Assembly (NCBI GenBank): GCA_025358985.1
Contig: JANYHQ010000396.1
Location: 1-7,744 of the forward strand
Direction of reading: 5' to 3'
Length of the DNA stretch: 7,744 nucleotides
From: Acidimicrobiales bacterium
GTDB taxonomy: Bacteria > Actinomycetota > Acidimicrobiia > Acidimicrobiales > JANYDT01
The position numbers and the translations under genes are program-made. The notes under the pieces were generated by a model that saw only the letters and a program-made list of their open reading frames with translations, was not told the origin of the DNA and did not search any database. Below, piece after piece: positions 1 to 6,428 of this stretch (its first letter is position 1; each line of letters begins with the position of its first letter).

Positions 1-1538
1 AAATTGCCGACATCGTGGCCGGGTATGCGTTGGTGGCCGGGCATTGCAAAGAGGGTGGGTTCGACGGTGTGGAACTGCAGTGCAGTCACAGTTCCATCGT
101 GCGCGGTTTTCTCTCTGGCGCCACCAATAAGCGCACTGATGATTACGGCGGCACGTTGGACAACCGGGCCCGACTACTCATCCAGATCGTGGCCGCAGTG
201 CGCGAGGCCATCGGACCCACGCTTGCCCTCGGTGTTCGGTTGTGCGGGGACGAGCTCATCGAAGGCGGCACCACCAGTGATGAGGCGGTGGCGGTGGCTC
301 GGATATGTGAGGCGACGGGGCAGGTGGACTACATCAACACGTCCATTGGGGTGGCTACGTCAACGTTGTTCATGATCGAAGCATCAATGCACATACCGCC
401 CGGGTATGCGCTGTTCATCCCCAACGCCATCCGCCGTGCCGTGGATTTGCCGGTGGTGGGAGTGGGACGGTTCAAGGACCCATTGCAGGCGGAACGTGCG
501 CTGGCTGAAGGACACTGCGACTTGGTGGGAGCCGTACGCGCGCAGATTGCCGACCCGGATTTCGTTCGCAAGAGTCAGATGGGTGACACCGAAGCGGTCC
601 GCCTCTGTCTCAGCTGCAACCAAGAGTGCGTGGGGCGCATGGGCCTCAACCGGTGGCTGGGCTGTATCGAGAATCCAGATACTGGCAGGGAGGCCCTGGT
701 GGCTAACCCAGTGGTGGGTACGATACCCAAACGGGTGATGGTGGTGGGGGCTGGCCCGGGAGGGATGCAGGCGGGTATCAGTGCCGCCAAGCGAGGTCAT
801 GAGGTGGTTGTCTACGAGCGTGAAGAGCACGCCGGTGGGCAGGTGCGATGGGCGGCCACCGTGCCCAATCGGGCCGAGTTCGGCGACATCATTCGAAATC
901 AACAACATGAGTTGCAACGCCTCAACGTCAAAGTGTTGCTTGGTCACGCCGTCACCGTCGACACGGTGCGCGCCGCAGAGCCCGACGTGGTGATCATGGC
1001 CACCGGTGCCGTTCCGGCACGGCCCTATTGGGCACCTGGTGATGCCGCTCGGATTGTGGATTTGCTCCAGATCCTCAATGGCGACGCCCAACCGCAACCT
1101 GGGGAGCGGGTGGTGGTGGTGGATGAACTTGGCTTCCACCAGGCCACCAGCGTGGCGGAGTTGCTGGCCGATCGCGGATGTGTGGTGGAGATGCTCACGC
1201 CGGGCATGGTGGTGGCGCAGGACCTCGGCATCACTCTGGACCTGGAAGGGTTCTGCATTCGTGCTGCCGCCAAGGGCATCACCTTGACACCCGACAGTGT
1301 GGTGATGGGTTGGAACGCCGACACGTCGCAGCTCAATGTGCTGCACCATGTCAGTGGCCGCATGCTTGATGTGGATGCCGACTGGGTGGTGTTGGCGGTG
1401 CCCGGATCGCCGGCCGATGAGCTGTACACGGAGCTGATGGCGGCGGGTATGGACGTACGCCGGGTGGGCGACTGTTTGGCGCCGCGTCGGGCTCATGCTG
1501 CAGTGGTGGAGGGCGACCGGGCCGGCGCTGCCATATGA
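1..1538 (+). CDS. OYE-family FMN/4Fe-4S/FAD oxidoreductase (FadH/TMADH type), 5' partial
   Basis: The frame is open from the first base (first full codon at 3), so the true start and roughly the first 150-200 residues lie upstream; the GTG at 15 falls inside the barrel domain and is not a start. The TIM barrel shows the OYE signature (NKRTDDYGG and the following DNRAR, about 138-180) and the FMN-phosphate segment (VVGVGRFKDP, about 450-485). Cysteine codons at 606, 615, 627 and 663 give Cx2Cx3Cx11C, the 4Fe-4S spacing of 2,4-dienoyl-CoA reductase. A FAD-type Rossmann motif (VVGAGPGGMQAG) follows at about 741-776. The second nucleotide-binding region (about 1105-1185) has DELGFHQATSVAE in place of GxGxxG, as in trimethylamine dehydrogenase relatives, so NADPH use is doubtful. 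The gene ends in a 4-nt ATGA overlap with etfA, suggesting the product exchanges electrons with ETF. From memory it resembles the set named mycofactocin system FadH/OYE oxidoreductases. The substrate is unknown. Family assignment is firm; the exact role is inferred. Confidence 0.9.
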   Translation, partial: IADIVAGYALVAGHCKEGGFDGVELQCSHSSIVRGFLSGATNKRTDDYGGTLDNRARLLIQIVAAVREAIGPTLALGVRLCGDELIEGGTTSDEAVAVARICEATGQVDYINTSIGVATSTLFMIEASMHIPPGYALFIPNAIRRAVDLPVVGVGRFKDPLQAERALAEGHCDLVGAVRAQIADPDFVRKSQMGDTEAVRLCLSCNQECVGRMGLNRWLGCIENPDTGREALVANPVVGTIPKRVMVVGAGPGGMQAGISAAKRGHEVVVYEREEHAGGQVRWAATVPNRAEFGDIIRNQQHELQRLNVKVLLGHAVTVDTVRAAEPDVVIMATGAVPARPYWAPGDAARIVDLLQILNGDAQPQPGERVVVVDELGFHQATSVAELLADRGCVVEMLTPGMVVAQDLGITLDLEGFCIRAAAKGITLTPDSVVMGWNADTSQLNVLHHVSGRMLDVDADWVVLAVPGSPADELYTELMAAGMDVRRVGDCLAPRRAHAAVVEGDRAGAAI

Positions 1539-2440
1539 GCATGCTGGCGGTGATCGTGGTCCGCAACGGGCGATTGTGTGCGGGTGCGCAGGAGGCATTT
1601 GCCGAAGCTGGCAGCCAAGCCATGGTGGTGGGAGAAAGGGCGGGCGACGCTGCAGGTCAACTGAGTGGCGAGGGCACGGTGACGGCGATTGATGTTTCGG
1701 TGGACAATCTCAGCGCGCTGAGTACCTTGATGGTGGGGTTGATTCCCCAAAACGTACGTGTACTTATTCTACCGGCATCGCCCGATGGCCGCGACTGTGC
1801 TCCCCACTTGGCTGCGGTGCTGGAGTGGCCGTTGTTGGCGGGTGCCGTTCGGGTGCGAGCCGACACTGTGGTGCTGGTGCGTACGGCTGGTCGCCTGGGT
1901 GAAGAGATGGGGGTGGACCGGCCGTTTGTGGCCACGCTGGTGCCGGGGGTGCGGGGATTCGAACCGTCGTCGGCCGTGCCTCATATCCACCGATTGGAGT
2001 GCGGACCGCTCGATGTAGATGTGGCCGTGACATCGGTGGAAGTACTTCCACCGGAGCCGTCCACCATGGACCTCACCGAGGCCAAGCGGATTGTCGCCGG
2101 CGGTCAAGGGCTAGGTTCCAAGGAGTGCTTCGACCTGCTGGGCCAGGTGGGCACTGCGATGGGAGCATCGTTGGGTGGCACCAGGGTGGCCAGTGATGCC
2201 GGGTGGATCCCGCTGGAGCGCCAAATTGGTACCACCGGGGTGGCGGTAAACCCGCGGGTGTATTTGGCCTTTGCCATATCCGGTGCCACTCAGCACACCA
2301 GCGGCCTCGGGCATCCAGATCACATCATCAGCGTCAACACCGATGCCGGCTGCCCCATGATGGCCATGGCCGACCTGGCCATCGTCAGCGACGCCACCGC
2401 TGTATTGCAAGCGTTGGCCCACCGTCTACTCACCACGTAG
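1535..2440 (+). CDS. etfA: Electron transfer flavoprotein alpha subunit (EtfA/FixB family)
   Basis: The 301-residue product is slightly shorter than the usual 310-320. Residues 1-180 form the divergent N-terminal domain. Residues 185-301 are the conserved FAD-binding domain: AGGQGLGSKE (188-197), TRVASDAGW with Arg217 (the flavin-contacting position), IGTTGVAVNP (231-240), and YLAFAISGATQH (243-254) with His254. This last block follows the ETF-alpha signature except for Thr before QH and Ser in place of Ala just before the final VN. ETF accepts electrons from dehydrogenases and delivers them to a quinone oxidoreductase. The start ATG overlaps the upstream stop (ATGA) and has no clear Shine-Dalgarno, which fits translational coupling; an in-frame ATG at 1541 is possible but less attractive. 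The beta subunit is not in the window. The upstream OYE enzyme is the probable donor and the FixC-like protein at 6640 the probable acceptor. NCBI has a mycofactocin-associated ETF-alpha family that may include this protein (recollection, unchecked). Confidence 0.92.
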   Translation: MSMLAVIVVRNGRLCAGAQEAFAEAGSQAMVVGERAGDAAGQLSGEGTVTAIDVSVDNLSALSTLMVGLIPQNVRVLILPASPDGRDCAPHLAAVLEWPLLAGAVRVRADTVVLVRTAGRLGEEMGVDRPFVATLVPGVRGFEPSSAVPHIHRLECGPLDVDVAVTSVEVLPPEPSTMDLTEAKRIVAGGQGLGSKECFDLLGQVGTAMGASLGGTRVASDAGWIPLERQIGTTGVAVNPRVYLAFAISGATQHTSGLGHPDHIISVNTDAGCPMMAMADLAIVSDATAVLQALAHRLLTT

Positions 2441-2491
2441 TCGCTTCGGCTCCCCCAGGTGTGGCCGCAAATCGCCACAGCTGCGCCGGGA
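2441..2491. other. Short convergent gap between etfA and the CAP gene
   Basis: This 51-bp gap separates two converging genes. It contains a 6-bp inverted repeat (TGTGGC at 2460-2465, GCCACA at 2474-2479) around an 8-nt loop. No T-tract follows on either strand, so it is only a weak candidate for a bidirectional terminator. Confidence 0.25.
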
Positions 2492-3145
2492 TTACCAGTG
2501 ACTGGCGAAGTCCTGCGTCCAGTAGTTGCCGGCGCGGCCCATGCCGACGTCGGTGAAGAAGGCATTCATGATGTTCGAGCAGTGTCCGGGGCTGCTCATC
2601 CAACCTTCCATTACCCATGCTGTATTCGTGTAACCAAACGCCACGTTCTCGCCGTATCCGTTCCACGCGTACCCTTGGGCCGTGATCCGCTCTCCCGGGT
2701 CGGATCCGTTGGAGCCGGTGTGGGTCAATGTGCCATGGGCCAATTGGTCTTGGGAATGCAAGACGGCAGCCGTCGCTAATCGGGAGTCCCACGTGAGGGG
2801 AGGAGCGTCTGGCATCCACGTGGTTCCGCATAGGTGCGGAGTGGACCTCGCCGCGTTGATGGCGTTGAGGTATTCGGCGTATTCCGGCGGCACCGTGGTG
2901 GTCACCGGCGGGGGCAGTGTCACTGGGGCAACAGTGGTGGGCGGCACCATCGGGGCGGCGGTTCGGGCCACCACCGAATTGACTGGTGTGGATGCTGCGC
3001 TGGCCGGTGCGCGAACCACGGTGGGTGTGGCGGCGGCAGGTGGCGCCGCTCCCCGGGACGTCTCGGCCAAAGCACCGTTGGATAGCACCACTACGGCCAC
3101 TGCGGCCACAACAACGCTTGCTGATCGAAGGGAATGCCACATCAT
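2492..3145 (-). CDS. Secreted CAP-domain (SCP/PR-1-like) protein
   Basis: The 217-residue product starts with a signal peptide: MMWHSLRS, a hydrophobic run at 10-21, and a likely cleavage after AlaLeuAla at 25-27. A disordered linker rich in Ala, Pro, Thr and Val follows (28-87), then a single CAP domain (about 88-217). The CAP cavity residues are in place: His130 in LHSQDQ, Glu166 in GYGENVAFG, and His188 in SPGHCSNIMN, with THTGSNGS at 141-148 and a terminal YWTQDFA. Cys106 and Cys189 could form a disulfide. The domain has the compact bacterial length. The protein should be exported and either released or wall-associated; the linker may span the cell wall. The molecular role of bacterial CAP proteins is mostly unknown. 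Two ATG codons stand in tandem (3145 and 3142) without a clear Shine-Dalgarno. A TACCGT -10-like box lies 8 nt upstream, so the leader may be very short. The gene lies 152 bp downstream of the WYL regulator on the same strand. Confidence 0.9.
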   Translation of the reverse strand: MMWHSLRSASVVVAAVAVVVLSNGALAETSRGAAPPAAATPTVVRAPASAASTPVNSVVARTAAPMVPPTTVAPVTLPPPVTTTVPPEYAEYLNAINAARSTPHLCGTTWMPDAPPLTWDSRLATAAVLHSQDQLAHGTLTHTGSNGSDPGERITAQGYAWNGYGENVAFGYTNTAWVMEGWMSSPGHCSNIMNAFFTDVGMGRAGNYWTQDFASHW

Positions 3146-3297
3146 CGGCGCTGACGGTACGGGTAGGCGAGGCGCCCGTCATCGCCCAGGTTGATGAGCT
3201 CAAGCGCGGCAGAACGGCACGCGACGATGCACTCAAATGTCTCTCTGCGTGGCGATGCCAACTCGACGAGCACCCAATGGGTGCGGTGAGTGCCAAT
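3146..3297 (-). promoter_or_regulatory. Gap upstream of the CAP gene: possible promoter and a short hairpin
   Basis: This is the spacer between the regulator stop and the CAP start on the minus strand. TACCGT at 3159-3154 matches the actinobacterial TANNNT -10 pattern and ends 8 nt before the first ATG; no convincing -35 is visible. Near the regulator end is a perfect 6-bp hairpin (GCACCC 3270-3275, loop AAT, GGGTGC 3279-3284), 13 nt beyond the stop codon and without a T-tract. It could weaken read-through from the regulator gene. Both assignments are tentative. Confidence 0.3.
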
Positions 3298-4302
3298 TCA
3301 CTCTTGGCCGTTGCGCCGATCTGCCGCGTTCGTAGTTCTGGCGGTGGCCTGATCCAGCCCATGGGCTAGGTCTCGGACCTGTTGAACGAACTCTGGTGGC
3401 CCCTGTATGTCGAGTTCACATACCCCGGCCAGCATCGTCACCATGGCCAGGAGCCAATGAGGCGAATCGGCGCGGATGGTGACCAACGAATGGACTTCGC
3501 TGATCGGCGTCACGGTGGCGTCGCTGTGTTTGACGAACTCATCCAACTGTTTCGCCGAGCAATGGGCCACGACAGTGGCTTCTAATTGTATGCGCGCTGA
3601 GCTCAATGATCGCGAAACAAACTCTGTAAAACTGGCGGCCGGTAATTCGCGTGGGGCGAAACGGGCCCCGGCCAGCTGTGTGTGCGAAAGGCGATCGACT
3701 CGAAAGGTACGCCAATCATTACGTCGAATGTCGTAGGCCACCAGGTACCAGCGTCGGCCTGCCGATACCAATTGATGGGGCTCCACCAGACGTCGAGTTT
3801 CGCTGCCCTCACGCGCCACGTACTCGAATCGCACTTCTTCGCCATCGCGACACGCCAGCGCCAGTACCGCCAGCGCTTCTGGATCAACTACCGGTCCGTC
3901 GGCATTCCATCGCAGTGTGGATACGTTGGAATGAATGGCGTTCACCCGCCGCCGCAGTCGATCGGGCAGTACTCGCTCCAACTTTGCCAATGCTCGCAAC
4001 GACGTGTCTTCGATGCCGGCAATCGCTGCGCCTGCGGCACTTCGAAGCCCCACTGCCACTGCCACGGCTTCATCATCGTCAAGCAGCAACGGCGGTAATG
4101 ACGCTCCTTTGGCCAGTCGATATCCACCGGCCGCACCCGTGGTGGCATCAACGGGATAGCCAAGTTCGCGCAATCGGTCCACGTCACGACGCACCGTGCG
4201 CGCACTCACGCCGAGGTGGTCCACTAACTCAGCCCCCGACCAGAACCGGTTCGTTTGTAAGAGCGACAACAACGCCAAGGCTCTGGACGTCGGATCACTC
4301 AT
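3298..4302 (-). CDS. WYL-domain transcriptional regulator with N-terminal HTH (YafY/DeoR-like)
   Basis: The 334-residue product has the usual length for this family. Residues 5-65 form a winged helix-turn-helix (ELVDHLGVSARTVRRDVDRL at 25-44, wing ending GGYRLAKG at 59-66). PPLLLDDDEA (70-79) leads into the helical linker. The WYL domain covers about 155-215, with RRWYLVAYD at 183-191 and TFRVDRL at 199-205, and the C-terminal extension (about 235-315) is the WCX region. WYL domains sense small ligands or nucleic acids. The frame also has a TTG at 4308, but I chose ATG 4302 because a TAATCT box lies exactly at -12 to -7 from it, as expected for a leaderless mRNA, and no Shine-Dalgarno is present. 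The gene diverges from a DrrA/DrrB-type exporter, an arrangement common in actinobacteria, so control of that exporter and of itself through the dyad at 4321-4345 is the likely role (inference). The ligand is unknown. Confidence 0.92.
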   Translation of the reverse strand: MSDPTSRALALLSLLQTNRFWSGAELVDHLGVSARTVRRDVDRLRELGYPVDATTGAAGGYRLAKGASLPPLLLDDDEAVAVAVGLRSAAGAAIAGIEDTSLRALAKLERVLPDRLRRRVNAIHSNVSTLRWNADGPVVDPEALAVLALACRDGEEVRFEYVAREGSETRRLVEPHQLVSAGRRWYLVAYDIRRNDWRTFRVDRLSHTQLAGARFAPRELPAASFTEFVSRSLSSARIQLEATVVAHCSAKQLDEFVKHSDATVTPISEVHSLVTIRADSPHWLLAMVTMLAGVCELDIQGPPEFVQQVRDLAHGLDQATARTTNAADRRNGQE

Positions 4303-4410
4303 GGCCAAAGATTACTGTTTATTGCGGCCAGAACATGTCCGCAATTATTCGTAGTCTCTCGTTGTGCAACCGACCAGTAGATCCAAGTCCCAACGCAGCC
4401 GGAGGTGGCT
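4303..4410. promoter_or_regulatory. Divergent promoter region between regulator and exporter
   Basis: This 108-bp region is more AT-rich at its left end. On the minus strand, TAATCT (4314-4309) is placed for transcription starting at the A of ATG 4302. A second option is TTGCGG (4344-4339), a 17-nt spacer and TAAACA (4321-4316). On the plus strand, TAGTCT (4352-4357) matches TANNNT but has no good -35. TTGCGG (4323-4328) with a 17-nt spacer reaches TATTCG, which is weak. Either strand's promoter would overlap the dyad at 4321-4345. Confidence 0.5.
4321..4345. promoter_or_regulatory. Perfect inverted repeat, candidate operator for the WYL regulator
   Basis: ATTGCGG at 4321-4327 and CCGCAAT at 4339-4345 are exact reverse complements separated by 11 nt, so the half-site centres are 18 bp apart. 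Two further complementary pairs (4329/4337, 4330/4336) sit in the spacer. The position between the divergent start codons, overlapping the putative promoters, is what one expects of an autoregulatory operator. Binding by the adjacent regulator is inferred from position only. Confidence 0.6.
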
Positions 4411-5358
4411 GTGAGTTCACGTCCCAACATCGTTGAAGCATCCAAGCTCAGGAAGCGCTACGGCAAGGTGGAGGCGTTGGCCGGCCTTGACCTCGAGGCC
4501 CCGGCAGGCGCAGTGACCGCCATTCTTGGTCCCAACGGCGCCGGCAAAACCACGTTCATCAAAGCGGTCGCCACGCTGCTCAATCCCGACAGCGGCACGC
4601 TCACGGTGGGAGGCGGGGACGCACTGGCTGCGCCGCAATTGGTGAGACGCATGATCGGCCTCGCCGGCCAGAACGCCGCGGTGGAGCCCGCCCTCACAGG
4701 CCGGGAGAATCTGGTGATGGTGGCCCGACTGTTCGGCCATAACCGTGCTGCGGCTAAAGCGGCGGCTGACATTGTGCTGTCCGACATCAACCTGATCGAT
4801 GATGCGGACCGCCCGGTGAAGGGGTACTCCGGCGGGATGCGCCGCCGACTTGACCTGGGCGCCAGCCTGGTGGGGGCGCCGCAATTGCTATTGCTCGATG
4901 AGCCCACCACCGGCCTTGATCCTCGCACTCGCATAGAGCTCTGGCACACCATCCGGGCATTGGTCGCCCGCGGCACCAGCGTGTTGTTGACCACGCAGTA
5001 TCTGGAGGAAGCAGATCAGCTGGCCGACCACGTGGTGATCATCGACCACGGCCGTTCCATTGCTACCGGCACTCCCACCGAACTCAAAGCGCGAGCCGGT
5101 AGGGCCATGATCGAAGTTCGTGTGGCTCATGCCAGCGAGCTGGCCAGCGTCATCCAACTGTTGGCCCCGCTCGGTACCGAAACGGCCCGGGTGGATGAGC
5201 CGGCCCGACGAATTGCCATCCCCGTGGATGACGGTGCCGCTCGCCTCGCCGACGCGGTGCGCATGCTGGCCGACAGCGGCATTCAACTCGACGATCTCGG
5301 TGTTCGCCGACCCACCCTGGACGAAGTATTTCTTGCACTCACCGGAGGACCGAAATGA
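4411..5358 (+). CDS. ABC transporter ATP-binding protein, DrrA-like (drug-exporter family)
   Basis: The 315-residue product has every nucleotide-binding element in order (numbering from GTG 4411): Walker A GPNGAGKTT (40-48), Q-loop Gln87 in AGQN, signature YSGGM (139-143), Walker B LLLLDEPTTGLD (159-170), and TTQYLEEADQLAD from 194. The switch position carries Gln196 instead of His, as is usual in the DrrA group. The C-terminal part (about 225-315), ending in RRPTLDEVFLALTG, is the DrrA accessory domain. It should energise export by the permease encoded next, with which it overlaps by 4 nt. The GTG at 4411 is preferred to the in-frame GTG at 4405 because GGAGG (4401-4405) lies 5 nt before it. 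DrrA relatives export anthracyclines and other hydrophobic compounds; the substrate here cannot be read from sequence. Expression is probably governed by the divergent WYL regulator. Confidence 0.95.
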   Translation: MSSRPNIVEASKLRKRYGKVEALAGLDLEAPAGAVTAILGPNGAGKTTFIKAVATLLNPDSGTLTVGGGDALAAPQLVRRMIGLAGQNAAVEPALTGRENLVMVARLFGHNRAAAKAAADIVLSDINLIDDADRPVKGYSGGMRRRLDLGASLVGAPQLLLLDEPTTGLDPRTRIELWHTIRALVARGTSVLLTTQYLEEADQLADHVVIIDHGRSIATGTPTELKARAGRAMIEVRVAHASELASVIQLLAPLGTETARVDEPARRIAIPVDDGAARLADAVRMLADSGIQLDDLGVRRPTLDEVFLALTGGPK

Positions 5359-6215
5359 CCACTACCGCCACCCCCACTGCTCCATTTGTACGTACACATA
5401 TTAGTCCTCGCACTGACGGTGCCACGGTCACGGCCCCCGAGTCGCCACCCAGCGCGTGGGCCACGGCCACCACGTACGCCGGTCGCACTGTTCGACAATT
5501 CATTCGCACCCCACAATTGCTCGTGGTCAGTGCAGTCACGTCGGTGATGTTTCTGCTCATCTTCCGGTACGTGTTCGGTGGGGCCATCCAAACCGGCCCG
5601 GTGCGCTACGTCGACTTCTTGATTCCGGCGTTGGCGGCTGTCAGCGGACTGTTCTCCGGCGGTGTGGTGGGGGTGGCCGAAGATGCCGATAGTGGCTTGT
5701 TCGACAGGTTGAAATCGTTGCCCGTACCTCGCGCAGCCATTCTGCTTGGCCGCTCCATGGCCGACACGGGCCTCATCATGTGGGGCACCGTGGTTACGGT
5801 AGTGGTGGGGTTCGCAGTGGGATTCCGGGTCCACGGCGGTGTGGTGGGCGCGGTTGCGGCACTGGGGCTGTGTGTGCTGTTCGCGGCTGCATTCAGTTGG
5901 CTCGGCATCTTCCTCGGCCTGAGCGCCGGATCGTCCCAAGCGGCGCAGGGATTGTCGTTCGCGGTGTTTCCGTTGATTTTTGTGTCGAGCGCATACGTGC
6001 CCGTGCAGTCGATGCCCAGTTGGCTGCGACCCATTGCCGACAATCAGCCGGTAACGGCCATGGTGGGTGCGGTGCGGGCCGTAGTCCTCGGAGGCGACAC
6101 CGTTACCCTGCTCGGTCACAGCACCACCTGGTTCGTCACCCGGTCGCTCATTTGGTCGGTCGTCATCATGATCGTGTTCGCCACCCTCTCCACCCGCCGC
6201 TTCACCAAACGTTGA
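5355..6215 (+). CDS. ABC-2 type permease, DrrB-like
   Basis: The 286-residue protein is the membrane partner of the preceding ATPase. After an unusually long polar, Pro/Thr-rich N-terminus (1-50), six hydrophobic segments can be placed at about 55-74, 86-106, 139-158, 162-187, 198-216 and 260-278. The cytoplasmic loop DADSGLFDRLKSLPVPRAAI (110-129) is the conserved ABC-2 motif that contacts the ATPase. PVQSMPSWLRPIADNQPVT (216-234) is also typical of the DrrB/NodJ group. The start is well supported: the ATG overlaps the upstream TGA as ATGA, with GGAGG (5344-5348) 6 nt before it. The complex would consist of two ATPases and two permeases exporting a hydrophobic compound or lipid. The gene ends in Arg/Lys-rich TRRFTKR, and an inverted repeat begins in its stop codon. 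Confidence 0.93.
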   Translation: MTTTATPTAPFVRTHISPRTDGATVTAPESPPSAWATATTYAGRTVRQFIRTPQLLVVSAVTSVMFLLIFRYVFGGAIQTGPVRYVDFLIPALAAVSGLFSGGVVGVAEDADSGLFDRLKSLPVPRAAILLGRSMADTGLIMWGTVVTVVVGFAVGFRVHGGVVGAVAALGLCVLFAAAFSWLGIFLGLSAGSSQAAQGLSFAVFPLIFVSSAYVPVQSMPSWLRPIADNQPVTAMVGAVRAVVLGGDTVTLLGHSTTWFVTRSLIWSVVIMIVFATLSTRRFTKR

Positions 6216-6270
6216 GTACTGAGTCCGAGTGGGTAGAAAGTTCCGCTCAGCCAGTACTCCTACCCGCTCG
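6214..6270 (+). terminator. Competing stem-loops at the end of the exporter operon, possible terminator
   Basis: GAGTACTG (6214-6221, starting inside the permease stop codon) is exactly complementary to CAGTACTC (6252-6259). Interleaved with it, CGAGTGGGTAG (6226-6236) pairs with CTACCCGCTCG (6260-6270) with one U-G wobble. The 3' arms abut without a spacer, so both stems are unlikely to form together and are better read as alternatives. There is no T-tract, so a classical intrinsic terminator is not supported; the position right after an operon is the main argument. Confidence 0.35.
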
Positions 6271-6320
6271 ATGGTGAGCGACTGCATCCGGGAACCCAGG
6301 TCCGCTTCAGCGGCCCCGGT

Positions 6321-6391
6321 TGTGGCGGATTGCGCGCGACTGTGGCGGTCTCCCACCAACTGGGCGCCACAGCTGCGCGCAGGACGCCACA
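6321..6391 (+). repeat. 71-nt symmetric stem-loop built from four TGTGGCG boxes
   Basis: Positions 6321-6347 align with the reverse complement of 6365-6391 over 27 positions without a gap, with 22 identical. The stem is 7 bp (TGTGGCG/CGCCACA), a tandem G-A/A-G pair, U-G and U-A, six GCGCGC pairs, a G-U and an A-C mismatch, then 8 bp (CTGTGGCG/CGCCACAG). The 17-nt loop (6348-6364) can form an inner CCCA/TGGG stem. Each arm carries TGTGGCG or its complement twice, 20 bp apart (6321, 6341, 6365, 6385). There is no T-tract after it. It could be a structured RNA, a terminator of an unusual type, a palindromic repeat element, or a binding site for a dimeric protein. Confidence 0.65.
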
Positions 6392-6428
6392 CCTGGCTGA
6401 CTTCAAAGACGGTTTGGAGAGGACGCTC

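Noticed and set aside
384..1598. Long minus-strand open frame (404 codons) opposite the OYE gene
   Set aside because: Its product is His-, Pro- and Arg-rich with no recognisable domain, and the opposite strand encodes an unmistakable OYE/4Fe-4S protein. It is a shadow created by high GC.
1752..1773. AT-rich GTACGTGTAC patch in etfA similar to the one at 5387-5400
   Set aside because: It lies inside well-conserved coding sequence (NVRVLILP), and the similarity is short enough to be chance.
2430..3362. Minus-strand open frame (310 codons) overlapping the CAP gene in another frame
   Set aside because: It has no signal peptide or domain, while the frame at 2492-3145 gives a complete CAP protein.
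3651..4436. Plus-strand open frame (261 codons) opposite the WYL regulator
   Set aside because: Arg/Pro/His-rich antisense shadow; the minus-strand WYL protein is clear, and the frame runs across the divergent promoter region.
6321..6391. tRNA or other standard RNA gene
   Set aside because: The fold is a single long stem, not a cloverleaf, and there is no CCA-type end or anticodon arm.
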